Translations under genes and position numbers: made by a program | Assembly (NCBI RefSeq): GCF_003850565.1 | Contig: NZ_CP027706.1 | Span: 1,550,001-1,614,000, forward strand | Direction: 5' to 3' | Length of the DNA: 64,000 nucleotides | Source: Pseudomonas sessilinigenes | GTDB taxonomy: Bacteria; Pseudomonadota; Gammaproteobacteria; Pseudomonadales; Pseudomonadaceae | Notes under the pieces: generated by a model | Databases searched by the model: none | Told to the model about the DNA's origin: nothing | The model's input: only the letters and a program-made list of their open reading frames with translations | In this document: positions 35,557-43,704 of the stretch, piece after piece | How the letters are laid out: every line of letters begins with the position of its first letter | How positions within the stretch are numbered: position 1 is the stretch's first letter

Positions 35557-36453
35557 ATGCCGAATTGGACTCAGGTTTTACAAGAAATCATCTTCAAGCA
35601 GAACACCAGCGGAAATGGAATAGATGAGGTGCGTCGGAAATATCTGGCGCTGCTTCAAGAAAAAACCGGCAGGAATGTGATTGCCTACTACTCCGGCTTC
35701 CTGCAGAAACCAGGGTTTTCCATTGGGCAGATCAATGACGACGATAAAAATGGGCTCATGAATGCCGTGCATGGGCTTGATAGGAGTCTTGGCCTAGATT
35801 TGATTTTGCATACGCCTGGAGGCGATTTAGCGGCGGCTGAGTCGATCGTGCATTACCTTCGGCAGATGTTTGGTTTCGACATACGAGCAATCGTTCCTCA
35901 AATCGCCATGTCTGCCGGCACGATGATTTCGTGCGCCTGTAAAGAGATTGTGATGGGAAAGCAATCTAATATCGGCCCGTTCGATCCGCAGCTCGGCGGG
36001 CTTCCGGCGCATGGTGTGCTTGAGGAGTTTGAAATGGCGATCGAGAGAGTGAAAGCTGACCCTCAATCAACGCCAATCTGGCAAACAATCATTAGCAAAT
36101 ACCACCCTACTTTTTTGGGCGAGTGCCAGAAGGCTATCGAGCTGGCTGATATGGTGGTTAACGGCTGGCTGGTGACTGGCATGTTCAGCGGTGAAGAAGA
36201 TGCGGTTACAAAGGCTCGAAACATCTTGCTTGCGTTGAATGATCATTCAGGCACGAAAACGCATTCAAGGCATCTTCATATCGAGGATGCGGTCGGCCTT
36301 GGTTTGAAGGTTGTTCGGCTTGAGGATGACGCAGAGCTGCAAGACCTTGTGCTCACGGTGCATCACTCCTACATGCACACCTTTGCAAATACACCTGCTG
36401 GAAAAATAATTGAGAATCATGTGGGTAGTGTAATAGTGATGAATGTTCAGTGA
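35557..36453 (+). CDS. Serine dehydrogenase proteinase family (SDH_sah, ClpP/crotonase fold)
   Basis: A protein of 298 aa (302 if ATG 35545 is used). The ClpP/crotonase-type fold is indicated by HTPGGDLAAAESIVHYLR and the serine motif SAGTMISCACKEI, with D and H candidates downstream. The SDH_sah family (PF01972) is named after an archaeal protease and recurs on mobile elements with no settled role. It lies between attL and int, transcribed away from int, as lysogenic cargo would be. The start is uncertain: ATG 35545 touches the upstream terminator, so ATG 35557 is preferred, and a transcript must read through or begin within that hairpin. Confidence 0.7.
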   Translation: MPNWTQVLQEIIFKQNTSGNGIDEVRRKYLALLQEKTGRNVIAYYSGFLQKPGFSIGQINDDDKNGLMNAVHGLDRSLGLDLILHTPGGDLAAAESIVHYLRQMFGFDIRAIVPQIAMSAGTMISCACKEIVMGKQSNIGPFDPQLGGLPAHGVLEEFEMAIERVKADPQSTPIWQTIISKYHPTFLGECQKAIELADMVVNGWLVTGMFSGEEDAVTKARNILLALNDHSGTKTHSRHLHIEDAVGLGLKVVRLEDDAELQDLVLTVHHSYMHTFANTPAGKIIENHVGSVIVMNVQ

Positions 36454-36470
36454 CATTCTGTCTGAATCTT

Positions 36471-36495
36471 CCCCTGTGGTGGGATGCCACAGGGG
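36471..36495. terminator. Hairpin between cargo gene and int
   Basis: CCCCTGTGG (36471-36479) and CCACAGGGG (36487-36495) pair perfectly between two convergent genes. There is no T tract, so it may not be a classical intrinsic terminator. Confidence 0.45.
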
Positions 36496-36501
36496 GGGGG
36501 A

Positions 36502-37719
36502 TCACTCTGTTCTAAAGCCCAGCATCTTCGATACGTTACCCGCCATGCTCTTAGTGTCCCTGGGAATCCATCTGCCATAGTGCTTCCGCACCATTGTGGT
36601 ATCCGAGTGGCCTAGCTGGCGGGCCACCCATTCAACAGGCACATAGCTAGATAGCATCTGGCTTGCGAACGTGTGGCGGCATTGGTTGGCGCCGCGGTGC
36701 CGGACTCCGATCTTTTTCAGATGGGCGGTAAACCATTTGCTAAGGGTTTTTCCGTTCCAAAGCAAGGCGCTTCTTGAGTTGCGGAAAAGAAACCGTACTT
36801 TCTGTTTCTTCGCTGTGATGTTGTCGCGCTGCATCACTTTGATCTCTACTGCCGGTGCTGTCCGTGCTGCGGCAACAATCTCGCGCATCAGGTCGAGGGC
36901 TGGATCTATCAGCTCGACGATTCGTATCCGTGATCGTTCCTTGGGGACTTTGAATTCTCCCACGACTAACGCGCGGCGCACATGAACGGTGCCGGCGACG
37001 AGATCCACGTCCTCCAGGGCCAGGGCGATGATTTCGGACATTGACAGACCGGTCCAGCAGTTGAAGGCGAGCATGCGGGCGTCTTCCAGGCGCTCTGGGT
37101 CCCCCGTCGCAATTAGCTCGATTTCCTCCCGGCTGAAAGGGTCAGCATGTTCGGAGTCGGAATCGCTGCCGACATTGCTGATCCGCTCCAGGGGATTCGT
37201 TTTTAGTATTCCGTCGCCAAATGCGTCGGCCCAGACACCACGGACTACGGTGAAAATATCATTTACGGTCTTCGGTGATAGGTTCTGCTTGAGCAGTTGC
37301 GCCTGGAACAGTTCGATATCGCTTTTGCTGATGTCGACAATGCGCTGTTTGCCGAATTTGGCGCCGACGTGTTTCGATTTACTGGCGTAGTTCGCCACTG
37401 TGCTGGAGGCACGAAGTGCGCGCTGTACCTCTAGCCACCTATCTATGCCTTCTTGCACGGTTCGTTTTGTCGAGTGGCCGCCGGCCCCTGAAAACATGGT
37501 CGCCCTCGGTGAGTCAGGGAAGTGGGCGGCGTAATCAAACCGCCCCTCTTTGATCTCTGTAAGGATCGTCCGGCGCTTGTTGTCGGCATAAGCAATCGAT
37601 GCTTTGTTGATGGCAGCTATGCCGGGCAGCGGTTCTCGGCACCGCTGCCCGTGGAGCATGAACACAATGCGTAGTTGCTTGCCGTTCATTTCGACGCCTG
37701 TTGGCATTTTCCCCTTCAT
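36502..37719 (-). CDS. int: Phage integrase (tyrosine recombinase)
   Basis: Catalyses integration at tRNA-Ser. The 405-aa protein begins with a short arm-binding domain (GKMPTGVEMNGKQLRI), then a SAM-like core-binding domain (about 85-175) and the catalytic domain. R348 (QCRHTFAS), H375 (LGHSDTT region) and nucleophile Y381 (KHYGRW) are visible. At box I, where T-G-L-R is usual, it reads T-G-L-S226-M-S-E, so the first catalytic arginine is not obvious. ATG 37719 overlaps the xis stop as ATGA. It is the last gene of the leftward operon. Confidence 0.9.
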   Translation of the reverse strand: MKGKMPTGVEMNGKQLRIVFMLHGQRCREPLPGIAAINKASIAYADNKRRTILTEIKEGRFDYAAHFPDSPRATMFSGAGGHSTKRTVQEGIDRWLEVQRALRASSTVANYASKSKHVGAKFGKQRIVDISKSDIELFQAQLLKQNLSPKTVNDIFTVVRGVWADAFGDGILKTNPLERISNVGSDSDSEHADPFSREEIELIATGDPERLEDARMLAFNCWTGLSMSEIIALALEDVDLVAGTVHVRRALVVGEFKVPKERSRIRIVELIDPALDLMREIVAAARTAPAVEIKVMQRDNITAKKQKVRFLFRNSRSALLWNGKTLSKWFTAHLKKIGVRHRGANQCRHTFASQMLSSYVPVEWVARQLGHSDTTMVRKHYGRWIPRDTKSMAGNVSKMLGFRTE

Positions 37720-37946
37720 GGTTGGCCGGCCATCCACTTCTCGATGGCTTCTTTGTTGTAAACCAGAACGTTTGCGGGGTCGGTTCGATAGTGCTTGCCT
37801 TCCAGCCATTTACCCCTGGATCGGTATTTTCGGGCGGCCTCGGTGCTGATTCCGAAAACAGTTGGCAGTAGTTGCTCCCTGAACCATGCGCCGGGCATGA
37901 CGAAGTTATGTTCGATCTCAATTTCGATCTTTTCTGCCGCGCTCAT
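37716..37946 (-). CDS. xis: Excisionase (DUF1233 family)
   Basis: A 76-aa recombination directionality factor. The segment LLPTVFGISTEAARKYRSRGKWLEGKHY is the winged-helix core of DUF1233-type excisionases, which bend DNA at attachment sites to drive Int toward excision. It is joined by 4-bp overlaps to int downstream and to the gene upstream, so dosage is coupled to int. Confidence 0.83.
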   Translation of the reverse strand: MSAAEKIEIEIEHNFVMPGAWFREQLLPTVFGISTEAARKYRSRGKWLEGKHYRTDPANVLVYNKEAIEKWMAGQP

Positions 37947-38254
37947 GCTGCCTCCTCGGTCTGGTTGTAGGCTGGCTGCGCTTTCGTGGCGCAGACTTGT
38001 TGGGTGAATGTCTCGGCGCGCTTGCGGCTGACAGTGAGATATCGGCGGTGACCTTGACGCATCTGTTCGATCTTCTCCGGGTCGGCCCAGCCCACCAGTG
38101 GCGCGCTAGGGCGTGCGGGGTCTTGATGGGTTTGCAGCTTCTCCAGCTCGGCCAGGACGTCCTTGAGGTCAAGAGTCGATATGCTCATTACCTTGTCGCC
38201 CTGGTTGATCGCCCGGTGCAGACTGGCTTTCGCGTAAGCGATGGCTTGGTTCAT
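37943..38254 (-). CDS. Unrecognised early phage protein
   Basis: A 103-aa soluble protein, not recognised. The N-terminal half is helical (ISTLDLKDVLAELEKLQTHQ) and the middle is basic (RQGHRRYLTVSRKRAE). It is flanked by ATGA-type 4-bp overlaps on both sides, which makes it a real member of the leftward operon. Confidence 0.6.
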   Translation of the reverse strand: MNQAIAYAKASLHRAINQGDKVMSISTLDLKDVLAELEKLQTHQDPARPSAPLVGWADPEKIEQMRQGHRRYLTVSRKRAETFTQQVCATKAQPAYNQTEEAA

Positions 38255-38319
38255 TGTTTTGGCCCTGTATGGATATGCCAGGCGAGGTAGAGCAGGGCGG
38301 GGAAGGTGAGCAGGATCAT
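38251..38319 (-). CDS. 22-codon membrane micropeptide, translationally coupled
   Basis: A tiny ORF of 22 codons plus stop. Its ATG (38319) overlaps the stop of the DUF4031 gene as ATGA and its stop overlaps the ATG of the next gene in the same way. The peptide is almost wholly hydrophobic with two Trp/Tyr positions (TFPALLYLAWHI) and a short polar tail, so it could span the membrane once. The exact coupling at both ends is the evidence; the function is unknown. Confidence 0.5.
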   Translation of the reverse strand: MILLTFPALLYLAWHIHTGPKQ

Positions 38320-38594
38320 GGCTGCACCCCCGGCACTGCTGCCTTGCGCTTCCGCATCAGCTCGGCAACGTCACCTGGGTAGCTGATTTCCACCGCGCCC
38401 ATGCCTACTGCTCTAGCGCGCTTGCTGAGGCAGATATCGAAGTGTTCGCGGGTGGTGCCGGCTTTCTGTATCCACTTACGCTGTACGCCGATCTTGTCGG
38501 CCATCCGCAGCAGTTCCTCGGTGCTGTCCGCGAACATGTGGCACATCTTCATGCGGCCGAACGTTGCGTTCATGTCGTCGACGTAGACGGTCAT
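38316..38594 (-). CDS. DUF4031 family protein
   Basis: A 92-aa phage protein with the DUF4031 pattern: MTVYVDDM at the start, then MCHMFADSTEELLRMADKIG and an EHFDIC segment. The family is frequent in phages and plasmids and has no known biochemical role. It is coupled by 4-bp overlaps on both sides. Confidence 0.8.
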   Translation of the reverse strand: MTVYVDDMNATFGRMKMCHMFADSTEELLRMADKIGVQRKWIQKAGTTREHFDICLSKRARAVGMGAVEISYPGDVAELMRKRKAAVPGVQP

Positions 38595-39244
38595 GGCTGC
38601 ACCTCCTGGGCCATGGCCGCGTCAATAGCTGCGTCTACGCCTTCAACGGTATTGCTGGTCAGTTGTGCGCCCAGGAGGTAATACTGGGATTTCGAAATTC
38701 TCCTGATCAGCCACTGGTAGCGCTCGGCGTCCTTGTGCAGCTCGTTGGCCAGGTGCCACGGAGTCCAGTAGCCGTCGTCCATTGGTGTCGCGAGTGGCTG
38801 CTGGGGGCCATTCCAGCGCAAACCGTAACGTGGCAGACCTTCTCCCTCGGGCGGGCGAGGGGGAAGGTCTGGCTGCAGCCCTTTCAGCCGCGTGATCTCT
38901 GCGAGCTGGATTGCCGAAGCCGCTGCCCAACCCTTGTGATACCCCCTCAGTTCTATTGTGCTGAGGTGTGAAAAATTTTCGTCGCCGGGGCTTACAACTG
39001 GTTCGGCAGGCTGGGCGAGAAGGGCGCGCAGCTCCTCGCGCTTGCGTGCTGCGTACCGGGTGACGTGCCGGCTTTCGCCGATGTCGTCCATCCACTGTTG
39101 GAGCATTTCGCGTGGGACGTTGAGGAGCGGGCCAGTGCTGATCCTGGTGCGCAGTTCATCGCAGGTCTGGTCGAACTGATCGCCGCAGAACTGTCCGCAG
39201 GTCGGACAGGGAATAGGTTCGTTACTCATTGTGTGAGCGCCCAT
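38591..39244 (-). CDS. Unrecognised phage protein with N-terminal zinc ribbon
   Basis: A protein of about 217 aa. The N-terminal CPTCGQFCGDQFDQTC has cysteine spacing suggestive of a zinc site. The middle has a coiled-coil-like stretch (YAARKREELRALLAQ), then a GWAAASAIQLAEITRL helix. AGGGGTG before ATG 39244 favours that start; ATG 39229 is the alternative and would overlap the upstream stop by 8 bases. I do not recognise the family. Confidence 0.6.
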   Translation of the reverse strand: MGAHTMSNEPIPCPTCGQFCGDQFDQTCDELRTRISTGPLLNVPREMLQQWMDDIGESRHVTRYAARKREELRALLAQPAEPVVSPGDENFSHLSTIELRGYHKGWAAASAIQLAEITRLKGLQPDLPPRPPEGEGLPRYGLRWNGPQQPLATPMDDGYWTPWHLANELHKDAERYQWLIRRISKSQYYLLGAQLTSNTVEGVDAAIDAAMAQEVQP

Positions 39245-39398
39245 AGATACACCCCTGAAAGGCCATATTTTTGCGTCCACCTGCGCAGCAGGTTGGGATT
39301 GGAGTTTGTTTCGGCTTGTCTTTGTCGATTGGCTGCAGAGTTTCTTTCTTGCAGGTGCGGCAGACATACCGGAAATGCGATAGCGCGCCGTTACTCAT
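39222..39398 (-). CDS. Small zinc-ribbon phage protein
   Basis: A 58-aa protein with a CxxC pair (YVCRTCKKET) and CC near the end (PTCCAGG), so probably a zinc ribbon. It overlaps the upstream gene by 8 bases (ATGAGTAA junction) and the downstream gene by up to 23. The function is unknown. Confidence 0.6.
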   Translation of the reverse strand: MSNGALSHFRYVCRTCKKETLQPIDKDKPKQTPIPTCCAGGRKNMAFQGCIYGRSHNE

Positions 39399-39669
39399 GG
39401 CTCGTGCCCTCGGCGCGGTAGGGCTCGCCGCACTTGCTGCAGCCTTTGGTAAACGGGATGAATTCGTGCACGCATTCGGTAGGCTCGCCTCCTGGAGCGG
39501 TCCGGTCGTCGAGACAAGTAGCGGCACTCGGCTCCGCGCTGGCGCATACACCGTTATCCTTGAAGTGGGTAATTGGTACGTTGCGCTGGCCACAGCGGGC
39601 GCAATTGATACCGGTACAGCTACAGGGCAGGCGGCCCTGGTTGCATTCGCACATGGGTTTCCGGCTCAT
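39391..39669 (-). CDS. Cysteine-rich phage protein
   Basis: A 92-aa protein with many cysteines (MCECNQGRLPCSC, CARCGQ, CSKCGEPY), probably binding two zinc ions. The start ATG overlaps the methyltransferase stop by 4 bases. The family is not recognised. Confidence 0.6.
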   Translation of the reverse strand: MSRKPMCECNQGRLPCSCTGINCARCGQRNVPITHFKDNGVCASAEPSAATCLDDRTAPGGEPTECVHEFIPFTKGCSKCGEPYRAEGTSHE

Positions 39670-41747
39670 GCGGCCTCCTTGATCTGCTCGACGTTGCGCC
39701 ATGGGTCATTGGCCCGGGCCAGTGCGGCCATCGGCGGTGGGCTGACACTGTTGCCGCACATGTGGACCTGTTCGGTCTTGGTGAATGGCTTGCCGTCGGC
39801 GCCCTTGTCGATGATGTAGCTGGCCGGGAAGCCTTGGGCGCGGTACAGCTCGTGCGGCTGGAGCATGCGCAGGCAGATATCGACGATCACATAGGGCGTG
39901 CCTTTCACGTACACAGTGACCAAGGCCAGGCGGTCCTTGGTGGTGATCGTCGAGAGCGGTTCGTCGCAGGGGCTCATGTTGTGAGTGCCGTAGTAGCGGA
40001 TCAGAAAGGCCGCGACGCGAAGGGCGCCGGCTTCCTGGTCTGGAGACAGCTTGTACTCGACCAGGGCGTGATGCTCGGCGCCGGCGGTCATGGTTGGCAC
40101 TGGGTCTTCAATGGCGACCCCGGTGCAGTTGCGGCGCAGGGTAGCCAGGTTCGCGGTGACCAAGCGCTGCTGGCTGCCGCTGCTGGTCACAGTGGTCATG
40201 GGCTCGGTGATTCCTTTGGCGTGGGTGGCGTTGAAGCCGCCATTGGCCTGTTCAATGAACGCCGTGCAGGTGCCCAGGGCATGAGCTGCCCCTGCCGGGC
40301 GCTTGTAGTTGCCGCCGCTGGTGATGGTGGGTAGCGGTTCGGTGATGGCTGCGCCTTCGCTGTTGAAGCGGAACTTGACCAGGTGCGCCGTAGCAATCGA
40401 ATGGCCGCCGCTGGCGGTGACAGTTCCCAGCGGTTCGCTGGCTGATTTGCTGCCGTTCCCCCAGCGCTGTACGCCGCCCGGCTTCCCTTCGCCGTGCGCG
40501 GCGGTCACCATCACCGGACTGGCCAACATCAGTTCGCCTCGGTTGGCAGCGGTCACGGTCGGCATTGGTTCGGCTGGGTCGTTGGTACGATCGCTGCCCT
40601 GGTGGGTTGCCGGCAGAACCACGGCGCTGGCCAGCGCATGCTTCACGCCGCCGGCGACGACGGTGCCCAGGGGCTGATCGATGCCTGGGGCGCGTGGCTG
40701 CTGCCCCTCGCGTTCTCCGTACCCCGTCTGTACCAGGGTTGGGCTTGCCATGGCGAAAGTGCCCCCGCGTGGCCAGGACGTGACGGTGCGCAAGGGTTCG
40801 TCCAGGGGCTGCACGCTTTCCCCCGACCAGTTGGCTATCGGCACGATAAATGGGCTCGGATTGTCCAGAACGAACTTTTTCATTCCTTTTGCTACCCGGC
40901 GCAGCGTGGCCTCGGCCAAGGGTTTCTTGCGGCCGAAAATGCTTTTGCTCGGCACAGTCCAGTCGATGCAGTCGGCGGCGGTGCGATGCTTCTGCTGGCC
41001 CTTTGCGGGCTTCTTGGCGTGGGTCGGTTCCGGCCAAACAATGGGCTGGCCGTCACAGCGGGCGAGCATGAATAGGCGCTCACGGGTGGTAGGTGCGCCA
41101 TAGTCGCAGGCTTTCACAATGCGCCATTCCACCTGGTAGCCCATGCCTACCAGGAGTTGCACAAACCGGCGCCAGGTAACACCGCGCCGCTTCGGGTCTG
41201 GCACCAGGAACTGTTGATTCACCGGCACGCGCTCGCCCATGGCGGCCACGGTGCCATCGAGTTTCATTACCCGTCCGGTGGACTTGTCGCGCTTGGCGAT
41301 CAAGGGGCCCCATTGCAGGATCTGTTTCACGTTCTCAAGGCTGATGACGCGAGGCTTCTTCTTGCCTGCCCACTTTAGGCCGATCCACGACAGGTTGCGG
41401 ATCTCGCGCTTGCGCGGTTGGCCGCCGGCGGCTTGGCTATGGTGGGTGCAATCGGGGCTCATGTGGAACCAGCCGACACGGTGGCCCTGGCATTCTTCGT
41501 CGGGGTCGCCGTCGAATACGTCGGTGGTGTAGTGCCGGGCGTGCGGGTGGTTGGCGGTGTGCATGCTGATCGCTGCGCGGCTATGGTTCTTCGCCACGTC
41601 GACCTTGCGGCCCAGGCCCATTTCGAGTCCGGTGCCTGCGCCGCCGCCACCGCAGAAGAAGTCGACCACTATTTCATCGTCCTGGGCGTTGAGGTTCAGG
41701 GAATACTGGGTCTTGAAGTCGAAAGGAGGCGTTTTCAGGGAGGTCAT
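39666..41747 (-). CDS. DNA cytosine-C5 methyltransferase with eight internal EP-x-x-T-V-T repeats
   Basis: A 693-aa protein, far longer than usual Dcm enzymes. Motif I is VVDFFCGGGGAGTGLEMG (about 28-45), catalytic C100 sits in the variant motif IV SPDC, motif VI is LENV (about 137-140), motif VIII TTRERLFML, and motif X CGNSVSPPPMAAL near the C-terminus. Between motif VIII and the end (about 315-605) lie eight copies of an E/D-P-x-x-T-V/I-T unit, near residues 316, 357, 392, 437, 469, 514, 547 and 595, where the target-recognition domain should be. Anti-restriction or late-gene modification are likely phage roles. No cognate nuclease is adjacent. Confidence 0.88.
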   Translation of the reverse strand: MTSLKTPPFDFKTQYSLNLNAQDDEIVVDFFCGGGGAGTGLEMGLGRKVDVAKNHSRAAISMHTANHPHARHYTTDVFDGDPDEECQGHRVGWFHMSPDCTHHSQAAGGQPRKREIRNLSWIGLKWAGKKKPRVISLENVKQILQWGPLIAKRDKSTGRVMKLDGTVAAMGERVPVNQQFLVPDPKRRGVTWRRFVQLLVGMGYQVEWRIVKACDYGAPTTRERLFMLARCDGQPIVWPEPTHAKKPAKGQQKHRTAADCIDWTVPSKSIFGRKKPLAEATLRRVAKGMKKFVLDNPSPFIVPIANWSGESVQPLDEPLRTVTSWPRGGTFAMASPTLVQTGYGEREGQQPRAPGIDQPLGTVVAGGVKHALASAVVLPATHQGSDRTNDPAEPMPTVTAANRGELMLASPVMVTAAHGEGKPGGVQRWGNGSKSASEPLGTVTASGGHSIATAHLVKFRFNSEGAAITEPLPTITSGGNYKRPAGAAHALGTCTAFIEQANGGFNATHAKGITEPMTTVTSSGSQQRLVTANLATLRRNCTGVAIEDPVPTMTAGAEHHALVEYKLSPDQEAGALRVAAFLIRYYGTHNMSPCDEPLSTITTKDRLALVTVYVKGTPYVIVDICLRMLQPHELYRAQGFPASYIIDKGADGKPFTKTEQVHMCGNSVSPPPMAALARANDPWRNVEQIKEAA

Positions 41748-42157
41748 GCCGCGTCCTCCAGTGTGTTTTTTGCGAGTACAGCAGAGGGCTGGAACAGAGG
41801 GTCTGCGCCGATAAATACTTCATCGGGCACGTTCTCCCACTCGGCGCGGATTACATCAAACTCGCCTTCATTCCACAGGCGAAGGAAGATCAAGCCGTCT
41901 TCGTCCTTGAGGGCAAAATCAATCGCTGCGCCAGCTGAATCGTACTCAAGCGGCAGACCAGCAGTCAGGCCCTGGGTGTTAATTGCCTCAAGAACTGCGT
42001 CGGCCTCGGCGAACCATTGGGCCTCTTTCGGGTTGTCCTCTTTAAGCAATAGGACGCCTTCGGCGAGTATCCAGGCGAGGGTGTCCAGGTTTTTGCGGAG
42101 TACCTCCGCCTCGACATTTTCCACTTCGGCAGGTGCAGCATTGTCCTTAGTATTCAC
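41744..42157 (-). CDS. Unrecognised acidic phage protein
   Basis: A 137-aa acidic protein with an N-terminal helical part and a C-terminal FLRLWNEGEFDVIRAEWENVPDEVF segment. Both ends overlap neighbours as ATGA, so it is a genuine member of the early operon. Function unknown; strong acidity is common in phage proteins that mimic DNA, which is only a thought. Confidence 0.55.
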   Translation of the reverse strand: MNTKDNAAPAEVENVEAEVLRKNLDTLAWILAEGVLLLKEDNPKEAQWFAEADAVLEAINTQGLTAGLPLEYDSAGAAIDFALKDEDGLIFLRLWNEGEFDVIRAEWENVPDEVFIGADPLFQPSAVLAKNTLEDAA

Positions 42158-42765
42158 GCCGCATCCTCCATGGTCAGTTCGTCTTCTTCGCGCTGCTGGT
42201 GCCGCTCGTAAGCCTCGCGCAAGGCGTCCCGCAGATGCGGATAGCCCTCGGTGTCGGCCTTGTGCGGGAAAGTAACGGTGCTGGTTTCCAGCTCGGCCCA
42301 GAAACTGCCGTGGGTGTTAAGCCATTCGATCAGCCGGGTATCGAGCGAATCGGCATTCAGCGCGGCGCCCGCTGTGGCGGTGTGGAAAACTCGGTAAGCC
42401 AGTTCCCGGGCCTGTGGAATGAGCGCGGCAGCTTTTGCGTGGGCATCTTCGGCCTTGAGTGCTTTGAACGTCTTCGTGGCCAGCTCCAGCGCTTGGGTCA
42501 TGCGGATCAGGGTTTGTTGATCGTCCACGGTGAAGGGCTGGGCCTTGAGCTGCTGTTGCTGGGCCTGGTGTTCGGTAGCCTGGGCCGCGAGTGATTGGCA
42601 GCGCTCGGCAGTTCGCGCCAGGTCGTTGCTCAAGGCGTGGTTGCGGTCCCGATAGTCGGCCGTAGCGCGTGCCAGGGCGCGCAAGAAGGCCCTGCGGATG
42701 AAGTAGGCCAAGGCTAGTCCGCCGAGTAGGGCGCCTGCGAGCATGATCATGTGTTGGGCTTGCAT
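42154..42765 (-). CDS. Membrane-anchored coiled-coil phage protein
   Basis: A 203-aa protein with one N-terminal transmembrane helix (about residues 6-22, MLAGALLGGLALAYF) followed by a Gln-rich coiled coil (about 38-75) and a helical C-terminal domain. ATG 42765 with GAGG upstream is preferred. Its leader carries a 10-bp hairpin with the CTCACCA loop. Function unknown. Confidence 0.6.
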   Translation of the reverse strand: MQAQHMIMLAGALLGGLALAYFIRRAFLRALARATADYRDRNHALSNDLARTAERCQSLAAQATEHQAQQQQLKAQPFTVDDQQTLIRMTQALELATKTFKALKAEDAHAKAAALIPQARELAYRVFHTATAGAALNADSLDTRLIEWLNTHGSFWAELETSTVTFPHKADTEGYPHLRDALREAYERHQQREEDELTMEDAA

Positions 42766-42786
42766 GTGCTGTGATCCTCGATAGAG

Positions 42787-42828
42787 CCCGCCGCCGGATG
42801 TGTAACGTGGTGAGAGGACGGCGGCGGG
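42787..42828 (-). repeat. Leader hairpin with CTCACCA loop (copy c)
   Basis: A perfect 10-bp stem, CCCGCCGCCG (42787-42796) with CGGCGGCGGG (42819-42828). The loop, read on the minus strand, contains CTCTCACCACG. It lies 22 bases before the start of the membrane coiled-coil gene. Confidence 0.7.
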
Positions 42829-42843
42829 GTGTTGCAAGGGTGG

Positions 42844-43665
42844 TTAGCGGGTCGCTTCGTACAGCGGTACTTCGTTGATCGCGGCCTTGATCTTGGCGCG
42901 CACGGCGTTATAGGCCTCCTCAAGCACCTTTTCCGGGCGGATCAGTTCGAACCACATGGCCAGGCGTCCGTCGACGATGCGATAGCGGAAGCGGGCCGGG
43001 ATGCGGAAGCCATCGCCGCCCAGAAAGGGCTTGATGCCGATAAAGAACTGCTCAGGGATGTTGAGCTGGCCCGATTCGCCAGCGCGGCCGTCGATTTCCT
43101 CGTTGTAGGTCAGTTGAACCTGGCCGTTATCGAGGCGGGTGCCTTGTCGAAAGCTGATGTTCTTCTTGGCTTCCAGAGTGCGGCTGATCTCCAGCATGTC
43201 GGCAGCGCTCGGGGCGGCTGGGAAGTCGTCGTGCTGGACGATGTCCTTCACGTTGTCCTCGATGAACTCGGCAAATGCGGCTTGATCCATCCGCTTGCGG
43301 TCGGCGGCTTTCCAGCGCCCCCATTCAACGGTGATGGGGCAGCAATAGCTGGCGGTATGATCGGACCAGGCCGGGGTTGCTGGCTGGTGGTAGTCCAGTA
43401 CAGCGGTGAAGGTGCGACCCTCGGGGCCGTTGCAGAACACCGACGTGGCTGGTGTGGCGAACCGGTTCACATACTCGATAAAGCTGTCTGCATCCAGCAT
43501 GGTGACTTTCTGGCGAATGCGGCTCGGCGCGGGCAACAGATCCTCCAAGTCTTGAAGCTTAACGCCGTTGGGTACCAGGGCAACCGGGGCATGCAGGCCT
43601 GGATGGTCAAAGGGTTTGCCCAGCGCCTGGGAGAGGCTGACAAGCTGTTGAATGGCTTCTTGCAT
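42844..43665 (-). CDS. DUF2303 family protein
   Basis: A 273-aa protein with the DUF2303 layout: SFIEYVNRFATPATSVFCN, then AVLDYHQPATPAWSDHTASY and AFAEFIEDNVKDI. The family is widespread in phage early regions, often near recombination genes, with no proven function. Its leader holds a CTCACCA hairpin. Confidence 0.82.
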   Translation of the reverse strand: MQEAIQQLVSLSQALGKPFDHPGLHAPVALVPNGVKLQDLEDLLPAPSRIRQKVTMLDADSFIEYVNRFATPATSVFCNGPEGRTFTAVLDYHQPATPAWSDHTASYCCPITVEWGRWKAADRKRMDQAAFAEFIEDNVKDIVQHDDFPAAPSAADMLEISRTLEAKKNISFRQGTRLDNGQVQLTYNEEIDGRAGESGQLNIPEQFFIGIKPFLGGDGFRIPARFRYRIVDGRLAMWFELIRPEKVLEEAYNAVRAKIKAAINEVPLYEATR

Positions 43666-43676
43666 TGGATGTGCTC

Positions 43677-43704
43677 CAGTCTTCGTGGTGAGAGGTGGTT
43701 ACTG
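43677..43704 (-). repeat. Leader hairpin with CTCACCA loop (copy b)
   Basis: The outer stem CAGT/ACTG (43677-43680 and 43701-43704) encloses an inner TCT/AGA stem. On the minus strand the loop reads CTCTCACCACGA. It precedes the DUF2303 gene by 11 bases. Confidence 0.6.

Noticed and set aside
36502..37719. Integrase as a pseudogene because of the altered box I
   Set aside because: The frame is full length, the other catalytic residues are intact and coupling to xis is preserved, so one unusual residue is not enough.
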